Assembly: GCA_945897695.1 (NCBI GenBank) | Contig: CAMDGW010000104.1 | Location: 1-8,177 of the forward strand | DNA: 8,177 bases | Origin: Pseudobacteriovorax antillogorgiicola | GTDB taxonomy: Bacteria; Bdellovibrionota_B; Oligoflexia; Oligoflexales; RGVZ01 | Reading direction: 5' to 3' | Program-made: the position numbers and the translations under genes | Notes under the pieces: model-generated | What the model saw: the letters and a program-made list of their open reading frames with translations, nothing else | Told to the model about the DNA's origin: nothing | Database searches by the model: none | In this document: positions 5,077 to 8,177 of the stretch, piece after piece | Position numbering within the stretch: position 1 is the stretch's first letter | Layout: each line of letters opens with the position of its first letter

Positions 5077-6572
5077 TTCGCTTGGTGCTACTTGTAACAC
5101 TGGCATTTACTATCGTGGCAGCTGGGCCCTTGCATCGACCTCATAACGAATATTCAGGCCGCGATGCGTCAGAAGTTGAACGAAGCGTTCTACATTTGAC
5201 AGTCACCCGGGCGGTTCCTGACCCCGAAGCTCCTTGGTCCACTCAAAATCTTGATGTTGCCGGATACGCAGGGGTTGTGGTGGGCGAGAATCGAGTTCTC
5301 ACACAAGCTTCAATCGTTTCAAATGCGGTTTATATTCAAGCCCAAAAGGTTGATGATGTTGAGAAGATTCCAATGCGGGTTACCTTCGCCGACTATGAGG
5401 CCAATCTAGCCATTCTTAGTCCTATCGAGGGCAAAGAACTGACCGGTGTGAAGATTATGCCTATAGGTGGAGACATACCTGTCGGAAGTGATGTCTCGCT
5501 CATATCCATTGAAAATGAACGTCAGTTACGTCGGGTTGAAGGCCGCGCCATGGAGGTTCGATTGAGAGACGCTTCTCTCGGTGGTTTAGCAGTACCGATG
5601 TACTCCATGACCGGAATGAATCGTTCATCTTGCAAGTCTGATCCGATGATCAGAAAGGGTTCCTTGATCGGTATTTGTCAGACTGTTGCCGAGAGCCAGC
5701 CGCAGGTGATCACGTCAGGAGTTCTTAGCCATTTTATCAATGAAAAATTAAATCCCGAGGGCTACCGCGGTTTCAGCTCCCTTGGTGTGTCTCTTCATCC
5801 CGTTCGCAGCCCATGGCAAAGAAAAACTTTGGGAATTCCTGCGGGCAAAGGAGCTCTCCGGGTTGCGTCAGTTAATGAAACCAGTCCTTTTAGCGACTGT
5901 GTAAAAAGCGATGATGTACTGCATGCTGTTGATGACATTGCTGTGGATCATCGGGGTTTTTATTTGCATCCCCGCTGGGGAATGATGCCAATTGGTCATT
6001 ACGTCATCAGTAAATACGCTGGCGACAATTTGAGTCTGCGTTTTTCTCGGGCGGGAAAAGTTCAGACCTGTGCGCGTGTGTTGCGACGTTATACCAGCCA
6101 GGACAAGCTAGTTCCAGGTCCTGGTAACTCGTCGACGATTCCCCATGTGATATTTGGCGGTATGGTGTTTCAAGAGCTAAGTGTTGACTATCTTTCTACC
6201 TTTGGCAGGGAGTGGCCAACTAAGGCGCCAATCCCTCTCATGTTTATATATACATACTTAAACGACGCGACCTTGACTCGTCGCAGGTTGCTGGTTCTAA
6301 CCAATGTGCTGGCTGATGAGTTCAACGCAGGCTACGAAAAAATATCGCACTTAGTGCTTGAGTCGATAAATGGCCGTCCTGTTGCGTCAATCGAGGAGTT
6401 AAAGATTCACTTAAAACTACCAGGAGTTCAGCGATCGGGGGCTGAGTTTGCTCAATTTGAATTTCGCAATGGCGCAGAGATTGTTCTTCCCTACCAGGGG
6501 ATTGATGCTAGCCACAAACGTATAGCCAAGACTTATTCGATCAGTCAGGCATCGAGCTTTTTTACAAGATAA
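5073..6572 (+). CDS. Exported HtrA-like pseudoprotease, paralogue of the upstream protease
   Basis: This 499-residue protein has the same layout as its neighbour: a signal peptide (MIRLVLLVTLAFTIVAA), a degenerate trypsin-like domain, a PDZ-like region (about 237-340; NETSPFSDCVKSDDVLHAVDD) and a C-terminal domain opening with FGGMVFQELS (361-370). Landmark-by-landmark alignment shows all three triad positions replaced: LTNAHVV is LTQASIV (His to S80), DVDLAII is EANLAIL (Asp to N111), and the NPGNSGGPVF loop is RSSCKSDPMI (Ser to about K188). The GNSGG oxyanion loop is gone. It cannot be a serine protease by the normal mechanism. The frame is intact over the full length with no stops, so it is a maintained gene and not a decayed one. 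Four cysteines (C187, C202, C276, C333) could form disulfides in the periplasm; the active partner has one after its signal. It is probably a partner, inhibitor or substrate-binding subunit of the upstream protease. That role is inference. Confidence 0.85.
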   Translation: MIRLVLLVTLAFTIVAAGPLHRPHNEYSGRDASEVERSVLHLTVTRAVPDPEAPWSTQNLDVAGYAGVVVGENRVLTQASIVSNAVYIQAQKVDDVEKIPMRVTFADYEANLAILSPIEGKELTGVKIMPIGGDIPVGSDVSLISIENERQLRRVEGRAMEVRLRDASLGGLAVPMYSMTGMNRSSCKSDPMIRKGSLIGICQTVAESQPQVITSGVLSHFINEKLNPEGYRGFSSLGVSLHPVRSPWQRKTLGIPAGKGALRVASVNETSPFSDCVKSDDVLHAVDDIAVDHRGFYLHPRWGMMPIGHYVISKYAGDNLSLRFSRAGKVQTCARVLRRYTSQDKLVPGPGNSSTIPHVIFGGMVFQELSVDYLSTFGREWPTKAPIPLMFIYTYLNDATLTRRRLLVLTNVLADEFNAGYEKISHLVLESINGRPVASIEELKIHLKLPGVQRSGAEFAQFEFRNGAEIVLPYQGIDASHKRIAKTYSISQASSFFTR

Positions 6573-6585
6573 GGTCTAATTTTTG

Positions 6586-7089
6586 ATGGGGATCCCAGAC
6601 TCACCTGCCATTGCGCGTTTACGACAAAGTGGAATAAATTTTCGCATCCACCAATTTGATTACGAAGAGCGTGGGGGCACGTCTAGGTCGAGCCGGATGC
6701 TTGGTGTCGATGAACATGCCATCATAAAAACTCTGATTTTTGAAAATGATCAGCGTCGTCCCCTTGTTGTTCTGATGCATGGGGATCGGAATGTTGACAC
6801 TGGGCGGCTTGCCGAGCAGTGCCACATGACTAAAATTTGGTCATGCGCGCCGTCTGTTGCCGAAAACCTCAGCGGTTGGCCGGTTGGTGCGACCAATCCG
6901 TTTGCATTGAAAACAAGTATGATCATTTTGATGGAAGAAACGGTGAAACAGTTGCCCTTAATGTATATAAATGGGGGCGGTCGTGGGCTCTTAGTTTCAA
7001 TGGAGCCTCATGATTTTTTGAAAGTCATTGATGTCAGGCTTGTGCGTTGTGCGAAGGAAAAGCCTGTGATAGTGTCCAAAGTACCATAA
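6586..7089 (+). CDS. ybaK: YbaK/EbsC-family aminoacyl-tRNA deacylase
   Basis: This 167-residue cytosolic protein belongs to the YbaK/ProX editing family, which hydrolyses mischarged tRNAs such as Cys-tRNA(Pro). The family's essential lysine is K48 in IIKTLIFE. WPVGATNPFALK (98-109) matches the conserved VG..PF segment, and INGGGRGLLVS (128-138) the glycine-rich strand; LKVIDVR then closes the fold. AAGG at 6571-6574 precedes it. I prefer the ATG at 6586 (11 bases after AAGG), although the TTG at 6583 directly before it would add one residue. It lies 13 bases after the pseudoprotease stop and 23 before secD, so it is part of the operon. Which tRNA it edits (Cys, Ala or Pro type) cannot be told from the sequence. 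Family call is strong. Confidence 0.85.
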   Translation: MGIPDSPAIARLRQSGINFRIHQFDYEERGGTSRSSRMLGVDEHAIIKTLIFENDQRRPLVVLMHGDRNVDTGRLAEQCHMTKIWSCAPSVAENLSGWPVGATNPFALKTSMIILMEETVKQLPLMYINGGGRGLLVSMEPHDFLKVIDVRLVRCAKEKPVIVSKVP

Positions 7090-7097
7090 TCATTAGT

Positions 7098-7104
7098 AGA
7101 GGTG
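7098..7104 (+). promoter_or_regulatory. Ribosome binding site of secD
   Basis: AGAGGTG lies 8 bases before the ATG at 7113 and supports that start, which places the first membrane helix at residues 7-29. No promoter or terminator is visible in the 23-base gap after ybaK. Confidence 0.65.
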
Positions 7105-7112
7105 TTGTTCGT

Positions 7113-8177
7113 ATGAAGTCACTGCGCTGGCGTTTGATGTTGATTGCGGGATTGACCCTATTCTCTTTCTATATCTTGATTCCTACCGGTATTTACATGT
7201 CGCAACCAGCTGAGTTGCGCAACGATCAAGAGCATATGAGCAAGGTGCTTCCGTCTTGGCTTCCTAAGGGTCATTTGAATCTAGGTTTGGATTTGCAGGG
7301 CGGCGTGCAGCTAGTCCTTGGTGTGAATTTAACTCAGGCCGTAGAAAATCGTTTGGGCCGAATTGGTACAGATATTGGGCATTGGGGAGAGCAGAAAGAT
7401 AAGCCAATTGGAATCAAAACCGCCTACGTTGTCAAAGGCGAAACGAAGCTTCGCGTCGAGACTCTCCCGGAATCTGATGTTGCCGCTATCGTTAAAGCAA
7501 TCGACAAGGAATATCCCGCACTCCAGAAGTCGGGAGGTGAGGGGACTTATGTTGACTTCACATTCCGTGGGGATCAGATTCAAACAATTAAGGACGGGGC
7601 TCTTGAACAGGCTGAACGTGTGGTTCGCAGTCGTGTCGATAAATGGGGCGTCACCGAGCCAGTAATCAACCGAAGATCCGATGGTTCAATCATTGCGCAG
7701 TTGCCGGGGTTCAAGGATCCAGAAAAAGCAAAGGAACTTCTTGGCCGCACAGCGCAGCTAAAATTCAAAATCGTTGATGATGAATTTCGTGGACTTGAGT
7801 CTTTGGCAGGTAAGCTACCCCCAGAGGTTCAGCTTGATCGAGCTAACGGTATGTCCCTCGTTAGCGAAAACCGTGACAAGATTTTTGAAGTGACAAAAGG
7901 ATTGATACCAGCCGACCGCGAGCTTCTTCTGGGCAGGGAGCTGTTGGCGGGTGGTAAGCAGAATTTTCGTACATACGTAGTAAAAGCTGCCACAGAGATC
8001 ACCGGTGATGATGTCATGGATGCGATGCCAACCGTCAATCAGGATGGTATGGATCAGCAGCCCGCTGTTTCTCTTCGTTTTACCACCATCGGTGGCAAGC
8101 GATTTGAGGAAGTGACTGGTGCTAATGTCAGAAAGCGTATGGCCATCGTTCTTGACGATATTGTTGAGAGCGCGCCA
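7113..8177 (+). CDS. secD: Protein translocase subunit SecD, 3' partial
   Basis: SecD, with SecF, helps SecYEG move proteins across the inner membrane using the proton motive force, acting from the periplasmic side. The 355 residues in the window start with a membrane helix (about 7-29: LMLIAGLTLFSFYILIPTGIY). The SecD signature LGLDLQGG follows at 57-64, then the P1 periplasmic domain. VRSRVDKWGVTEPVI (171-185), IIAQLPGFKDP (193-203) and TAQLKFKIVD (213-222) are typical. The rest of P1 and the five further membrane helices lie beyond the window; the family is usually 500-620 residues. It is fourth in an operon behind the HtrA pair and ybaK. The usual upstream neighbour yajC is absent here; secF would be expected downstream. 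Confidence 0.95.
   Translation, partial: MKSLRWRLMLIAGLTLFSFYILIPTGIYMSQPAELRNDQEHMSKVLPSWLPKGHLNLGLDLQGGVQLVLGVNLTQAVENRLGRIGTDIGHWGEQKDKPIGIKTAYVVKGETKLRVETLPESDVAAIVKAIDKEYPALQKSGGEGTYVDFTFRGDQIQTIKDGALEQAERVVRSRVDKWGVTEPVINRRSDGSIIAQLPGFKDPEKAKELLGRTAQLKFKIVDDEFRGLESLAGKLPPEVQLDRANGMSLVSENRDKIFEVTKGLIPADRELLLGRELLAGGKQNFRTYVVKAATEITGDDVMDAMPTVNQDGMDQQPAVSLRFTTIGGKRFEEVTGANVRKRMAIVLDDIVESAP

Noticed and set aside
5073..6572. The second HtrA-like gene as a decaying pseudogene
   Set aside because: The full-length frame is free of stops, the signal peptide, ribosome-binding site and downstream domains are intact, and the changes are confined to specific sites. It is better read as a functional non-catalytic paralogue.
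1..8177. Mobile element, phage, CRISPR or toxin-antitoxin content
   Set aside because: No transposase, integrase, direct-repeat array, target-site duplication or small toxin/antitoxin pair was seen on either strand.

Overview
The window reads as chromosomal DNA of a Gram-negative bacterium with moderate GC content. Signal peptides, a lipoprotein signal, periplasmic HtrA-type proteins and SecD all imply an inner membrane and a periplasm. The PilZ/lipoprotein gene, the HtrA pair with a DEG9-like C-terminal domain and the overall composition would suit a Bdellovibrio-like or other 'deltaproteobacterial' lineage, but this is only an inference. There are no mobile elements, CRISPR arrays, rRNA or tRNA genes. 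Seven genes plus a partial secD fill almost the whole window.

Left part (1-2913). A plus-strand gene enters from outside the window. It encodes the end of a PilZ (c-di-GMP-binding) domain that runs, with no stop codon, into a lipoprotein-type signal and an unrecognised C-terminal domain. Its 3' end overlaps by 21 bases the 3' end of a minus-strand two-gene operon: a TRZ/ATZ/MtaD-type amidohydrolase followed 17 bases later by a KynB-like cyclase-family hydrolase. All KynB metal ligands are present. In the amidohydrolase the usual catalytic Glu of the HxxE motif is Gln.

Middle (2914-3567). A minus-strand gene for ribosomal protein L33 (rpmG) is followed by a good rho-independent terminator that insulates it from the amidohydrolase operon. 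The 281-base gap upstream of it is a divergent promoter region. It has plausible sigma70-type promoters for rpmG (minus) and for the protease operon (plus), the latter overlapped by a perfect 12-base palindrome.

Right part (3568-8177). A tight plus-strand operon encodes an exported HtrA/Deg serine protease with an intact H/D/S triad; a 4-base-overlapping paralogue in which all three triad residues are replaced (a pseudoprotease); a YbaK/EbsC-type tRNA-editing deacylase; and the start of SecD. The most interesting system here is the protease-pseudoprotease pair co-transcribed with the Sec translocon gene. It suggests a partner or regulatory subunit for quality control of newly exported proteins. 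That functional link is inferred from gene order and sequence only.
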